Position numbers and translations under genes: made by a program
Shown: in pieces, positions 54,999 to 63,200 of the stretch
Numbering within the stretch: the stretch's first letter is position 1
How the letters are laid out: each line of letters opens with the position of its first letter
The notes under the pieces: generated by a model
What the model saw: only the letters and a program-made list of their open reading frames with translations
Databases searched by the model: none
Told to the model about the DNA's origin: nothing
Assembly (NCBI GenBank): GCA_964401995.1
Contig: CAYOAP010000006.1
Span: 96,387-160,386 of the forward strand
Origin: DATCBF01 sp964401995
Lineage (GTDB): Bacteria; Actinomycetota; Thermoleophilia; Solirubrobacterales; 70-9
DNA length: 64,000 bases
Reading direction: 5' to 3'

Positions 54999-56851
54999 GC
55001 GACCGCGAGCCCAGCGCCAACCGCCTGCGCAACATCTGGCTGCTGTTCGGGTCGCTCTGGCGCCTGGTCCGCGGCCAGGATCAGCGCGGGCGCAAGGTGC
55101 GCTGGATGATCGGCCTGCTGCGCCCCTACCGGGGGCGGATGGCGCTGATGTTCATCGCCTTGCTGGTCGAGACCGGGGCCGGCCTCGCGCCCCCCTACCT
55201 GGCTGGCCAGGCGATCGACGCCGGGATCAAGACCGGCGACCTCAGCGCGCTCGACCTGACCGTCGCCGCTTTCGCCGCCGCCGCCCTGCTCTACGCGGTC
55301 GGCACCTACGCCGAGACTTACTTGGTCGGCTGGGTCGGAACCCGCGCCCTGCAGGACCTGCGCGAAAGGCTCTTCGCCCACATCCAGTCGATGTCGATCG
55401 GCTTCTTCACCCGGCGCAGCCCCGGCGTCCTGATCTCGCGGATGACCAACGACGTCGAGGCCCTGAACCAGCTCGTCACCGGCGGCGTCGTCACCATGTT
55501 CTCCAGCACGTTGACCCTGGTCGGAGTGGTCGTGATCCTGCTCCTGCTCGACGTCCAGCTGGCCCTGGTCACCTTCCTCATCTTCCCCCTGCTGGCCGTC
55601 GCCAGCGTCGTCTTCCGCATCGTCTCGGCCGGCACCTACCGGGCGACCCGGGAGCGGATCGCCGCGGTCACCGCCTACCTGCAGGAGACGCTGAGCGGGG
55701 TGCGGGTGGTGCGCAGCTTCGGCCAGGAGCCGCGCCATGCGGCGGTGATGACCGACCTCAACGAGCAGAACCGCGCCGTCAACATGAAATCGGTCTACCT
55801 CAACGCCTCCTATTTCCCGGCGGTCGAACTGATGGCGGCGATCGGGACCGCGGCGATCCTGCTCTACGGCGGCGACCAGGCGATCGACGGGGCGATCCAG
55901 ATCGGCGTCATCGTCGCCTTCGTCGGCTACCTGGCGACCTTCTTCGAACCGATCCAGGAACTCTCCCAGCTCTACACCACCTACCAGCAGGGGATGGCGG
56001 CGCTGGACAAGATCTTCGACCTGCTCGACACCAAGCCCGACATGGTCGACGCCCCGGGCGCGATCGACCCTGGCAGCCTGCGCGGCGAGATCCTGATGGA
56101 GGGCGTCTCCTTCTCCTACGACGACGAGGCGGCGGAGAAAGCGGCCCGCGACGAGCCGGTCGAATGGGCGATGGAGGATGTCGACCTCCACGTGCCGCCC
56201 GGACAGACCCTGGCCCTGGTCGGGGCGACCGGAGCGGGCAAGTCGACCTTCGCCAAGCTGGTGGCGCGCTTCTACGACCCTCAGGCCGGCAAGGTGCTGG
56301 TCGACGGCCACGATCTGCGCGGAGTGCAGCAGCGGGCGCTGCGGCGCCAGCTCGGGATCGTGCCGCAGGAGGGGTTCCTCTTCTCCGGCAGCGTCCACGA
56401 CAACATCGCCTTCGGCCGGCCGGAGGCATCGCTGGAGGAGATCGAAGACGCGGTCGCCGCGGTCGGCGCGACCGAGTTCATCGCGGCGCTGCCGGAAGGG
56501 CTTGAGACCGAGGTCGGCGAGCGCGGGGTGCAGCTCTCGGCCGGCCAGCGCCAGCTGGTCGCCTTCGCCCGGGCGCTGCTGGCCGAGCCGCGGATCCTGA
56601 TCCTCGACGAGGCGACCTCCAACGTCGACGTCCGCACCGAGAAGACGATCGAGAAAGGCCTGGAGCGGCTGCTGCAGGGCCGCACCGCAATCGTCATAGC
56701 CCACCGCCTCTCGACGATCCGCCGGGCAGGCAAGATCGTCGTCCTCGAGGGCGGCCAGATCGCCGAGTCCGGCACCCACGACGAGCTGATCGCGGCGGGC
56801 GGGGCCTACGCACGGCTCTACGGCGCCTGGGCGGAGTCCTCAGCCGCGTAG
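54995..56851 (+). CDS. ABC exporter half-transporter, catalytically complete subunit
   Basis: This is a 618-residue partner of the preceding gene, started by GTG at 54995 within the GTGA overlap. The membrane domain contains LFAHIQSMSIGFFTRRSPGV and TNDVEALNQLVTGGV. The ATPase has Walker A VGATGAGKST, Walker B ILILDEATSNVD with E539 present, H-loop IVIAHRLSTI, and a non-canonical signature LSAGQ (514-518). Its odd signature would face the odd Walker B of the partner, giving one degenerate and one active ATP site, as in known heterodimers. The N-terminal 30 residues (MSDREPSANRLRNIWLLFG) are an extra cytoplasmic segment. Confidence 0.93.
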
Positions 56852-57147
56852 TGGGGGCGGGCGCCGGGCGGGCCATCCGCCCTCGAAGCGCGCCCAGCTC
56901 CAAGAGCGCTCTGGCCCGAAGCGGCTGCCGGACCCGCCTCCGCGCTTCGAAGCTTCTGTCATCCGGGAGCGTTGCGAGGGACGGGGCTGGCCGCCCTCTG
57001 GGCGAATGTGGCGAAGCCGCGATATGCAATCTGATGATCGCGCGGCGCAGCCGCGCTGCAACATCCGAGTCCGCGACTGGCGGACGAGTCAATTCGGCCA
57101 GAGGGCGGCCAGGCCCGTCCTCCCTGGGCCGCCGGAACAGCCGCCGG
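56852..57147. repeat. Inverted-repeat region between convergent genes
   Basis: No gene is seen in these 296 bp. TGGCCGCCCTCTGGGCGAAT (56988-57007) is repeated in inverted form at 57092-57111 with one mismatch, and the match extends a few bases outward. An inner stem GCGCGGC/GCCGCGC (57036-57052 region) and an outer pair CGAAGCGCG (near 56884) / CGCGCTTCG (near 56941) add more structure. It could be a two-way terminator for the convergent ABC and lipoprotein genes, or a small palindromic element. Confidence 0.55.
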
Positions 57148-57831
57148 CTAGCCCGGCCCGACGCCGCCGGAGCTGCTGCCGCCGGAGCTTTCGCCGGCGG
57201 GCGGCGCTTCGGTGCCGGCGCCACCGCCGGTTTCAGGCGCGGCTTCTTCGACTTCTTCTGGCGCCGCTTCAGCTTCGGGTTCGACCGCTTCTTCGACTTC
57301 TGACCCTTCTGATTCCGACGATTCCGACGATTCGGCCGGGGTCGGCGCGATCGCTTCCTGGCCGCATTCTTTGAAGCCGTAGCTGACGGCCGCCGACTGG
57401 AAGCTCGCCAGCGCCGTCGTCGAGCGGGTCTCGGCTTCGCTGAGGGCTTCGCTGTCGGCGCGCTCGTCGGCGAGCTTGGCGTCGCTCTCGGCCTGGGCGA
57501 GTTCTTCACCGGTGCTGATGAATTCGGAGTAGCCCGCCGTGTCATCCGGCGTGCCGATGCCCTTCAGGCTTTCGACCATGCCGATGTAGAGGTCGGCGAC
57601 CTGGCCCACCTGGCTGGCGCCTTCTTCGGTGTTCTCCCCGACCGTCCCGACCGCGGCGTTGACCTCAGCGCAGATCGAGTCGCCGCGGGCAATCAGTTCT
57701 TCTTTGGTCAGCGTCGTCGTCGCTTCAGTCGTGGTCGGCGTGGTCGTTGAATCGCTGCTGCCGCCGCCACAGCCGGCAATAGCCAGGGCGGCGAGGAGCA
57801 GGGCGAGAATGGAGAGGTTTCGAGGTCTCAT
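57148..57831 (-). CDS. Lipoprotein with acidic low-complexity tail
   Basis: This 227-residue protein has a lipoprotein signal: MRPRNLSILALLLAALAIAG is followed by C21, the lipidation residue. A Ser/Thr-rich linker (SSDSTTTPTTTEATTTLT) leads to a helical domain (residues 42-160; ELIARGDSICAEVNAAVGTV, with a second Cys in FKECGQEAI). A Glu/Ser/Pro tail of about 65 residues ends in Gly. The helical part recalls small extracellular helical-bundle lipoproteins common in actinobacteria. The ligand is unknown. Confidence 0.8.
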   Translation of the reverse strand: MRPRNLSILALLLAALAIAGCGGGSSDSTTTPTTTEATTTLTKEELIARGDSICAEVNAAVGTVGENTEEGASQVGQVADLYIGMVESLKGIGTPDDTAGYSEFISTGEELAQAESDAKLADERADSEALSEAETRSTTALASFQSAAVSYGFKECGQEAIAPTPAESSESSESEGSEVEEAVEPEAEAAPEEVEEAAPETGGGAGTEAPPAGESSGGSSSGGVGPG

Positions 57832-57885
57832 ACGCGGCGCGACGCTAGCAGAGCGATTAGACGCTCCCGCCAGCCTCCAGCACAG

Positions 57886-57957
57886 CTGCGCCCCAGGGAC
57901 TCGAACCCCGAATTCCAGTTCCAGAGACTGGCGTGTTGCCGATTACACCAGGGCGCA
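57886..57957 (-). tRNA. tRNA-Gln (CTG)
   Basis: This is a complete 72-nt tRNA on the minus strand. The acceptor stem TGCGCCC pairs with GGGCGCA, discriminator G. The U1-A72 pair is typical of tRNA-Gln. The D-loop is GTGTAATCGGCAAC. The anticodon stem CCAGT/ACTGG encloses CTCTGGA with anticodon CTG. The T-arm is CGGGG/TTCGAGT/CCCTG-like. CCA is not encoded. It is divergent from the toxin-antitoxin pair that starts 56 bp away. Confidence 0.93.
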
Positions 57958-57986
57958 AAGAGTTGCGAAGGATAACGTCAGGCGTA

Positions 57987-58006
57987 TGTAGACGGATTTG
58001 TAGACT
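57987..58006 (+). promoter_or_regulatory. Promoter and possible operator of the toxin-antitoxin pair
   Basis: TGTAGAC occurs at 57987-57993 and again at 57999-58005, a 12-bp period. The second copy overlaps TAGACT (58001-58006), a -10-like box ending 6 bp before the antitoxin ATG, so the mRNA may be leaderless. Direct repeats over a promoter fit autorepression by the ribbon-helix-helix antitoxin. Confidence 0.45.
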
Positions 58007-58012
58007 CTTTTT

Positions 58013-58252
58013 ATGGGAGTTGTCGATACCACGACCATTCGAGTCCGGCGCAGCACGCAGCAGCGCCTCGCCCGCGAGGCGGATCTGGTCGGGAAAAGCC
58101 TGGTCGACATGCTTGACGCAGCCGCTGATCTGCTTGAGGAGCAGCGGCTGCTCGCCGGAATGGACCGGTCCTATCGCGAGTGCGGCAGCCAGATCCGCGC
58201 GGAGTCGGAAGTCTGGGACGCCACACTTTCCGACGGCCTGCCCTCAGAGTGA
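58013..58252 (+). CDS. MazE-type ribbon-helix-helix antitoxin
   Basis: This 79-residue protein is the likely antidote and autorepressor of the following toxin. The N-terminal strand TTTIRVRRSTQQRLAREADL with the next helix (SLVDMLDAAADLLEEQRLL) is the ribbon-helix-helix DNA-binding fold. The C-terminal acidic tail (ESEVWDATLSDGLPSE) would wrap the toxin. Its TGA ends 1 nt before the toxin ATG. No Shine-Dalgarno sequence is visible before its ATG. Confidence 0.82.
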   Translation: MGVVDTTTIRVRRSTQQRLAREADLVGKSLVDMLDAAADLLEEQRLLAGMDRSYRECGSQIRAESEVWDATLSDGLPSE

Positions 58253-58253
58253 A

Positions 58254-58613
58254 ATGACTGCCGCCGAGCCCTTGCGAGGCGACATCTTCGAGGTCGATTT
58301 AGATCCCGTGGAAGGCCGGGAGCAGGCGGGCAAGCGCCCTTGGCTGGTGATCTCGATCGGAGCGATGAACCGGTCGGCCGCCGACCTGGTGATCGGAACT
58401 CCCCTGACCACCACCGACTGGGGCAACTCGATGCACGTTCGCATCGAGCCTCCCGAGGGAGGCTTGCGAAAGATCAGCTATGCGATGCCAGAGATGATCC
58501 GCTCGGTCTCCACCACCCGTCTCCGCCGCCGCTACGGATCTGCCTCGCCCGGATCCGTCGATGCGGTGGCGCGACGGGCTGGGATCTTGATCGGCCTCGG
58601 CCGCAGCCGCTAG
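58254..58613 (+). CDS. MazF/PemK-family toxin
   Basis: This is a 119-residue endoribonuclease-type toxin. Family hallmarks are LRGDIFEVDLDPVEGREQAG at the N-terminus (the RGDIw-vdl-P--G-EQ-g-RP motif), KRPWLVISIGAMNR, VIGTPLTTT and the central AMPEMIRSVSTTRL, matching the D-Q-i-r-s-ld block in altered form (PEMIRSV in place of DQIRTV). It would cleave mRNA at short sequence sites unless bound by the antitoxin. The start at 58254 is 1 nt after the antitoxin stop. It is convergent with, and overlaps by 4 nt, the FAD-reductase gene. Confidence 0.85.
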   Translation: MTAAEPLRGDIFEVDLDPVEGREQAGKRPWLVISIGAMNRSAADLVIGTPLTTTDWGNSMHVRIEPPEGGLRKISYAMPEMIRSVSTTRLRRRYGSASPGSVDAVARRAGILIGLGRSR

Positions 58614-59848
58614 GGCTGAGAGATCTTCGAGAGGTCGCTGCTCGGATCGGCGATCTCGGCCTTGGCGGCGGAGACATCGACTTTGTCGACGAGCATCCGC
58701 CGCGCTTCGGCCAGGTCTTCGGAGCGCTCGACGCTGAGCGCGCCGGCCACCTTGCCGTCCTTCAGGTACCAGACAGAGAACTCGCCCGAATCGGCATCGC
58801 CGCGCCAGATCTCGTCGTCCCACTCGTAAGCCGGGCCGACGTACTCAAGGCTCGCCCAGTCGGCCAGATCGCTGAAGAAGTAGGGAACGACCTCGTAGTC
58901 GCGGTCCTCGCCGAGCATGTTGCGGGCGGCGTGCATGCCCTGCTGCATCGCCACGTCCCAGTGCTCGACCCGCAGCCGGCGGCCGTGGATGACGCTCTCG
59001 TAGTTGCAGCAGTCGCCGGCGGCGTAGATGCCGGCGACGGAGGCCTGCAGCTTGGAATCGCAGCGGATGCCGTTGTCGACCTCGAGCCCGGCGCGCTCGG
59101 CCAGCATCGCGTCGGCGCGGACTCCGGCGCCAACCACGACCGTGTCGCACTCGATCGCGCGGCCGCTCTTGGTCAGCACGGCCTTGACCCGGCCGTCGCC
59201 CTCGAAAGCCTCAAGCTCCTCGCCGCCCAGCACCTCGACGCCCTTGGACTCGATCAGATCCTGGAACCAACGGCCGGCCTGCTCGCCGAAGGTGCGCGAG
59301 AGCGCCACGTCCTCCATCATCACGATCGTGCACTTGACGCCCTTGGCGGTCAGCGAGGCGGCGACCTCGGTGCCGATGTAGCTGCCGCCGATCAGAACGA
59401 CGTGCTCGGCCGCCTCGGCGTCGGCGCGGATCGCGTCGGAGTTGCCAAAGGCGCGCAAATAGTGGACGCCCTCGTTCTCGGCCCCCTCGACCCGGAGGAT
59501 GTTGACCATCGCCCCGGTGCCGAGCAGCGCCTGCTCGAAGCCGACCTCTTCCCCACCCTGGAGCTTTGCCGTGCGCGCCTCCGGGTCCAGCGACATCACG
59601 TTGCGGCCGGTCAGCAGCTCGACCCCGTTCTCCTCGTACCAGGCGGCTGAGTTGACGTGGGCGTCGGCGCGCTCCGCCTCACCCCGCATGTACTCCTTCG
59701 AGAGCGGCGGCCGTTCGTAAGGGGGCTCTGGCTCCCGCCCGACCAGGAGGATCGAGCCGTCGGCGCCGCGCTTGCGAAGCTCCGCCGCGCAGTGGGCGGA
59801 GGCCATGCCGCCGCCGATCAGCAGGTGATCGACCTTGCGGTCAGCCAC
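58610..59848 (-). CDS. FAD-dependent NAD(P)H oxidoreductase (ferredoxin/AIF-like reductase)
   Basis: This 412-residue flavoprotein has two dinucleotide-binding folds. FAD site: HLLIGGGMASAHCAAELRKR near the start, and VAGIYAAGDCCNYES near residue 290. NAD(P)H site: HVVLIGGSYIGTEVAASLTA. YERPPLSKEYM is the ferredoxin-reductase/AIF signature. A C-terminal domain of about 100 residues (WYLKDGKVAGALSVERSEDL) resembles that of rubredoxin/ferredoxin reductases. The start is GTG at 59848, overlapping the TrkA stop by 8 nt. The electron acceptor is not identifiable here; no ferredoxin gene is adjacent. Confidence 0.88.
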   Translation of the reverse strand: MADRKVDHLLIGGGMASAHCAAELRKRGADGSILLVGREPEPPYERPPLSKEYMRGEAERADAHVNSAAWYEENGVELLTGRNVMSLDPEARTAKLQGGEEVGFEQALLGTGAMVNILRVEGAENEGVHYLRAFGNSDAIRADAEAAEHVVLIGGSYIGTEVAASLTAKGVKCTIVMMEDVALSRTFGEQAGRWFQDLIESKGVEVLGGEELEAFEGDGRVKAVLTKSGRAIECDTVVVGAGVRADAMLAERAGLEVDNGIRCDSKLQASVAGIYAAGDCCNYESVIHGRRLRVEHWDVAMQQGMHAARNMLGEDRDYEVVPYFFSDLADWASLEYVGPAYEWDDEIWRGDADSGEFSVWYLKDGKVAGALSVERSEDLAEARRMLVDKVDVSAAKAEIADPSSDLSKISQP

Positions 59849-60515
59849 CGCTGCCGTTGCCGGGTCCGAAGAGAGCCTTGATGTCGTCCTCTTTACCCGG
59901 GTCGAGCACCGCCAACACCTCGTCGCCGGGCTCAAGCACGGTGTCCGGCCCCGGCACGAACCCCTTGCCGGCGCGCAGGATCGAGATCAAGAGGCTGCCT
60001 TCGGGCATTTCGAGGTCGCCGACCCGGCGCCCGGTCACGTCGGAGTCCTGGCCAAGCAGCATCTCGATGATCTCCAGCTGCTCCTCCTGCAGGTCGAGCA
60101 GGTGGACGAGGCCGTACTCCGGCACCTCGTGCTCAAGCAGGCGCAGGATCAGGTCGGTGGCGGACACAGACGGTTTGACGCCGAGCAGGTCGAAGTGGGG
60201 GCGGTTGCGGGGGTTGTTGACGCGGGCGATGATCCGCTCGACCAGGTACTTCTCACGCGCGACCTGGCAGATCAGCATGTTGTCCTCGTCGTCGCCGGTG
60301 ACCGCGATCACCATGTCGGCGCGCTGGATCCCGGCCCGCTCCAGCACCCAGAGCTCGGAGGCGTCGCCGTAGGAGACGTTGTGCTCAAGCTCCTGCTCGA
60401 CGGTCAGGTAGCGGCGGCGGTTGCTCTCGATCACCGTCACCTCGTGGTTCTTTTCGAGCAACTCGCGAGCCAGGTTCCAGCCGACCTTGCCGGCGCCGAT
60501 GACGATGATGTACAT
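59841..60515 (-). CDS. TrkA-type potassium uptake regulator with RCK N and C domains
   Basis: This is a 224-residue cytosolic regulator. The N-terminal Rossmann domain (MYIIVIGAGKVGWNLARELL ... VIESNRRR, GDASELWVLERAGI, TGDDEDNMLICQVA) binds NAD or a nucleotide. A C-terminal TrkA_C domain (IEMLLGQDSDVTGRRVGDLE ... PGDEVLAVLDPG) follows. It would gate a K+ transporter in response to ligand. The ATG at 60515 is preferred over a TTG three codons upstream. It is 20 bp downstream of a second, shorter TrkA-like gene. Confidence 0.9.
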   Translation of the reverse strand: MYIIVIGAGKVGWNLARELLEKNHEVTVIESNRRRYLTVEQELEHNVSYGDASELWVLERAGIQRADMVIAVTGDDEDNMLICQVAREKYLVERIIARVNNPRNRPHFDLLGVKPSVSATDLILRLLEHEVPEYGLVHLLDLQEEQLEIIEMLLGQDSDVTGRRVGDLEMPEGSLLISILRAGKGFVPGPDTVLEPGDEVLAVLDPGKEDDIKALFGPGNGSGG

Positions 60516-60535
60516 GCTCCCCAAGCCTCCGTCGC

Positions 60536-61000
60536 CTACGCGGCTTCCGCCGCGTCATCGGGGCCGCCGCCGCGCTTGGCGCCCTCGCGGACGGCGTCCT
60601 CGAGCATGTCGATCGCGACCCGGGTGGGACAGACCGTGCGCAGGCCCTGGCGCTGGTACCACTCGGCCCGCAGCGGGTCGAGCACGCGCGCGATCACCGT
60701 CGGCACTTCGTATTTGCGTTGGGCGATCTGGGCGATGATGATGTTGGTGTTGTCGCCGTCGGTGGAGGCGATGAAGGCGTCGGCCTTCTCGATCCCGGCC
60801 GCGACCAGGGCATCGGTCTCAAGCCCGGCGCCGACCGTGAACTGGCCGCCCAGGTCCTCCCAGCCCTTGTCGAGGCCAACCTCGAGGCGGGCGTGCGACT
60901 CGGGGTCCTCGTCGAGGCAGGAGACTTCGTGCCCTTCGTGCAACATCGCCCGGGCAACGGAGGAGCCGACGCGGCCGCAGCCGACAATGAGAATGAACAT
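60536..61000 (-). CDS. TrkA-N domain protein
   Basis: This 154-residue protein holds one RCK/TrkA-N domain: FILIVGCGRVGSSVARAMLH, CLDEDPESHARL, TVGAGLETDALVAAGIEKAD and ASTDGDNTNIIIAQIAQRKY. It lacks a TrkA_C domain. Tandem RCK proteins often form one regulatory assembly, so it probably pairs with the neighbour at 59841-60515. It starts 10 bp after the APC permease stop. Confidence 0.88.
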   Translation of the reverse strand: MFILIVGCGRVGSSVARAMLHEGHEVSCLDEDPESHARLEVGLDKGWEDLGGQFTVGAGLETDALVAAGIEKADAFIASTDGDNTNIIIAQIAQRKYEVPTVIARVLDPLRAEWYQRQGLRTVCPTRVAIDMLEDAVREGAKRGGGPDDAAEAA

Positions 61001-61010
61001 TCCGCGGATA

Positions 61011-62999
61011 CTAGTCGCCTGCGGGCGCCTCGGCGGGTGGCTCCGCGGGCGCTTCCGGCGGGGCGGTTAGAAGCACTCGGCAGGGGGCCTTTTTCAGCAC
61101 GTACTCGGTTGCCGCGCCGATCTCGGCCGGCTTGGCGGCGCCGATCCCGCCCATCCTCGCGCCGCCGCGGATCTTCGATGGCGGCTCGCCGCCGATCACG
61201 ATTGCCTCGGCCTCGCTGCGGCAGGCCGCCTGGACGATCCCGGCGCCGACCTCGCGGGCGCGAACGACCTCGGTGCTGACCGCGACATCCTCGTACTCCT
61301 CGCCGATCTCGCGCGCCCGCTCCAGCGCCCGCCGCGCCTCCTGCTCCTGCTCGGGCGGCAGCTCGGCGTCCAGCGGCAGGGTCAGCGGCACCTGGATCAC
61401 GTAGACGAAGTCGAGCCGGGTGTCGTCGAGATCGCCGTCTGACTCCTCCTGCTCGGCCGCCGCCAGCCGGCCCGCGGTGGAGACGATGTCGTCGTCGAGC
61501 TTGGTCCCGAAGATCGGCACAAGGATGTTGCGGAAGGCGACTTCCTTGACCTGCTTGGTCAGCGCCTTCTCACTGACCGAGACCCGCTTGGTCAAGGTCG
61601 TCCCCTCGAAGACCTTGCGGTAGATCACGTAGAAGACGAGCCCGAACGCCATCCAGCCGCCACCGACCAGGCGGGCGCGGTCGTGGTAGGCGAGGACGCT
61701 GATGAAGGCCAAGCCGCTGATCAGGGCGGCGAAGATCGCCGGCAGCGGCAGCTGCGCGCCGCGCCAGGAGAAACTCCACGGCACCCGGAACGGCCGCGGC
61801 CGATCGGGCTCGGTGATCCGCAAGCGAATGATCGAGAGGTGGGCGATCGTGATCGCCAGCGTCGCCCCGAAAGCATAGATCCCGGCCAGGAGCTTGACGT
61901 CGGTCGGCAAGACCAGGCCGAGGGCGATCAGGCCAGAGATCGTGATCGCGACGTAGGGCGTGGCGTTGCGCTTGCTCAGCTTGCCGAGCCAGCTCGGGAT
62001 CTGGCGGTTGATCGCCAGCGTGTAGATGTGGCCGGAGACGCCGAGCATCGAGGTGTTCGCTGCCCAGAACAGCACTGGGGCGGCGACCAGCGCCACCATC
62101 CAGCGCATCGTTTCGGCGACCCAGTGGGGGTGGTAGGCGGAGACGACGCCGAGCACCGGCTCCTCGACGAACTGTTTGCCGAGCGCGGTTTCGGGGCCGT
62201 GGGGCCCGGCGACGACCGGCAGCGCCATCAGCGCGATCGCCGCCATCCCGGCGTAGACCAGCGGCACCGCGATCGCCCCCAGTGAGACGATCCGCTTCAG
62301 GTCGCGGGGCTCGACGTTGATTTCCGGGGCGAGGTCGGAGGCGGCCTCGATCCCGGCGTAGGCGAGCATCGCCACCACCGCCGCGTAGACGATGTCCTTG
62401 AAGTTGGGGTCAGTGAAGAGGTGGAGCTGTTCGGTGAGGCGGTCGGGATGCCAGACCGCGAGCACGCCGACGCCGATCACCGCGAGCTGCAGACCGAGGT
62501 CGGCGAGGGCGAGGAAGATCAGCGAGCGCTGCCGCCCGCGGCCGGCGACACCGCCGATGTTGAGCGCGCAGACGGCGATGATCACCGCTCCGGCGACGCC
62601 GATCTCCCAGCCCGGCTTGCTGAGATTGTTGGAGATCGGCTCCAGGTAGTGGGGAACCGAGAGCGCCGCCAAGGCGAGGACGATCAGGTAGTCGATCAGG
62701 ATCGCCCAGCCGGCGATGAAGGCGATCAGCTCGTTGAAGGCGTGGCGAGCGAAGGAGGAGGAGCCGCCGCGCTCGCGGAACATCGCCCCGCCCTCGACGT
62801 AGCTGAGCGTGGTCACGGCGAAGAGCAGGCCGGAGGCGAGGAAGATCAGCGGCGTCAGGCCGAGGCCGCGGTCGGCGACCACCCCGAGCGCGAAGTAGAT
62901 CGAGAAGCCGACCGCCGAGTAGGCGGCAGCGAAAAGCCAGGGGACGCCGAGGCCGCGGCGCAGCAGGGGGTCTGAGCGCGACGGCTTGGGCTCGCTCAA
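61011..62999 (-). CDS. APC-superfamily permease with C-terminal UspA-like domain
   Basis: This is a 662-residue membrane protein. Residues 1-460 form a 12-helix amino acid/polyamine/organocation permease (LFAAAYSAVGFSIYFALGVV, YVEGGAMFRERGGSSSFARH, AMLAYAGIEAASDLAPEINV). Residues from about 490 form a cytosolic universal-stress-protein-like domain (AFRNILVPIFGTKLDDDIVS ... EAIVIGGEPPSKIRGGARMG). The same architecture is found in KimA potassium importers, and TrkA-type genes lie directly downstream, so K+ uptake is possible. Amino acid transport is equally typical of the family. The start is TTG at 62999, in a TTGA overlap with the small upstream gene. Confidence 0.85.
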   Translation of the reverse strand: MSEPKPSRSDPLLRRGLGVPWLFAAAYSAVGFSIYFALGVVADRGLGLTPLIFLASGLLFAVTTLSYVEGGAMFRERGGSSSFARHAFNELIAFIAGWAILIDYLIVLALAALSVPHYLEPISNNLSKPGWEIGVAGAVIIAVCALNIGGVAGRGRQRSLIFLALADLGLQLAVIGVGVLAVWHPDRLTEQLHLFTDPNFKDIVYAAVVAMLAYAGIEAASDLAPEINVEPRDLKRIVSLGAIAVPLVYAGMAAIALMALPVVAGPHGPETALGKQFVEEPVLGVVSAYHPHWVAETMRWMVALVAAPVLFWAANTSMLGVSGHIYTLAINRQIPSWLGKLSKRNATPYVAITISGLIALGLVLPTDVKLLAGIYAFGATLAITIAHLSIIRLRITEPDRPRPFRVPWSFSWRGAQLPLPAIFAALISGLAFISVLAYHDRARLVGGGWMAFGLVFYVIYRKVFEGTTLTKRVSVSEKALTKQVKEVAFRNILVPIFGTKLDDDIVSTAGRLAAAEQEESDGDLDDTRLDFVYVIQVPLTLPLDAELPPEQEQEARRALERAREIGEEYEDVAVSTEVVRAREVGAGIVQAACRSEAEAIVIGGEPPSKIRGGARMGGIGAAKPAEIGAATEYVLKKAPCRVLLTAPPEAPAEPPAEAPAGD

Positions 63000-63190
63000 T
63001 GTTCCATCCGCGACGCCGCCCAGAGGCGGCCGCCGCCGACCGCGGCGAAGGCGAGGCCCATCAGCACCCCGACCGAGAGCGGGCCGCCGCCGTTGACGAG
63101 GGTGACGGCGAGCAGCAGCAGCCCGATCGCCAGGAAGACGATCGAGAAGGCGCGGACGGAGCCGCGGTAGATTCGCTCTGGCGACGCCAT
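62996..63190 (-). CDS. Small two-helix membrane protein
   Basis: This 64-residue protein has two hydrophobic helices (FSIVFLAIGLLLLAVTLVNG and SVGVLMGLAFAAVGGGRLWA). It is placed between two APC permease genes and overlaps the start of one by 4 nt, so it may be a transporter accessory subunit. No family is recognised. Confidence 0.7.
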   Translation of the reverse strand: MASPERIYRGSVRAFSIVFLAIGLLLLAVTLVNGGGPLSVGVLMGLAFAAVGGGRLWAASRMEH

Positions 63191-63200
63191 CAGGGCGATT

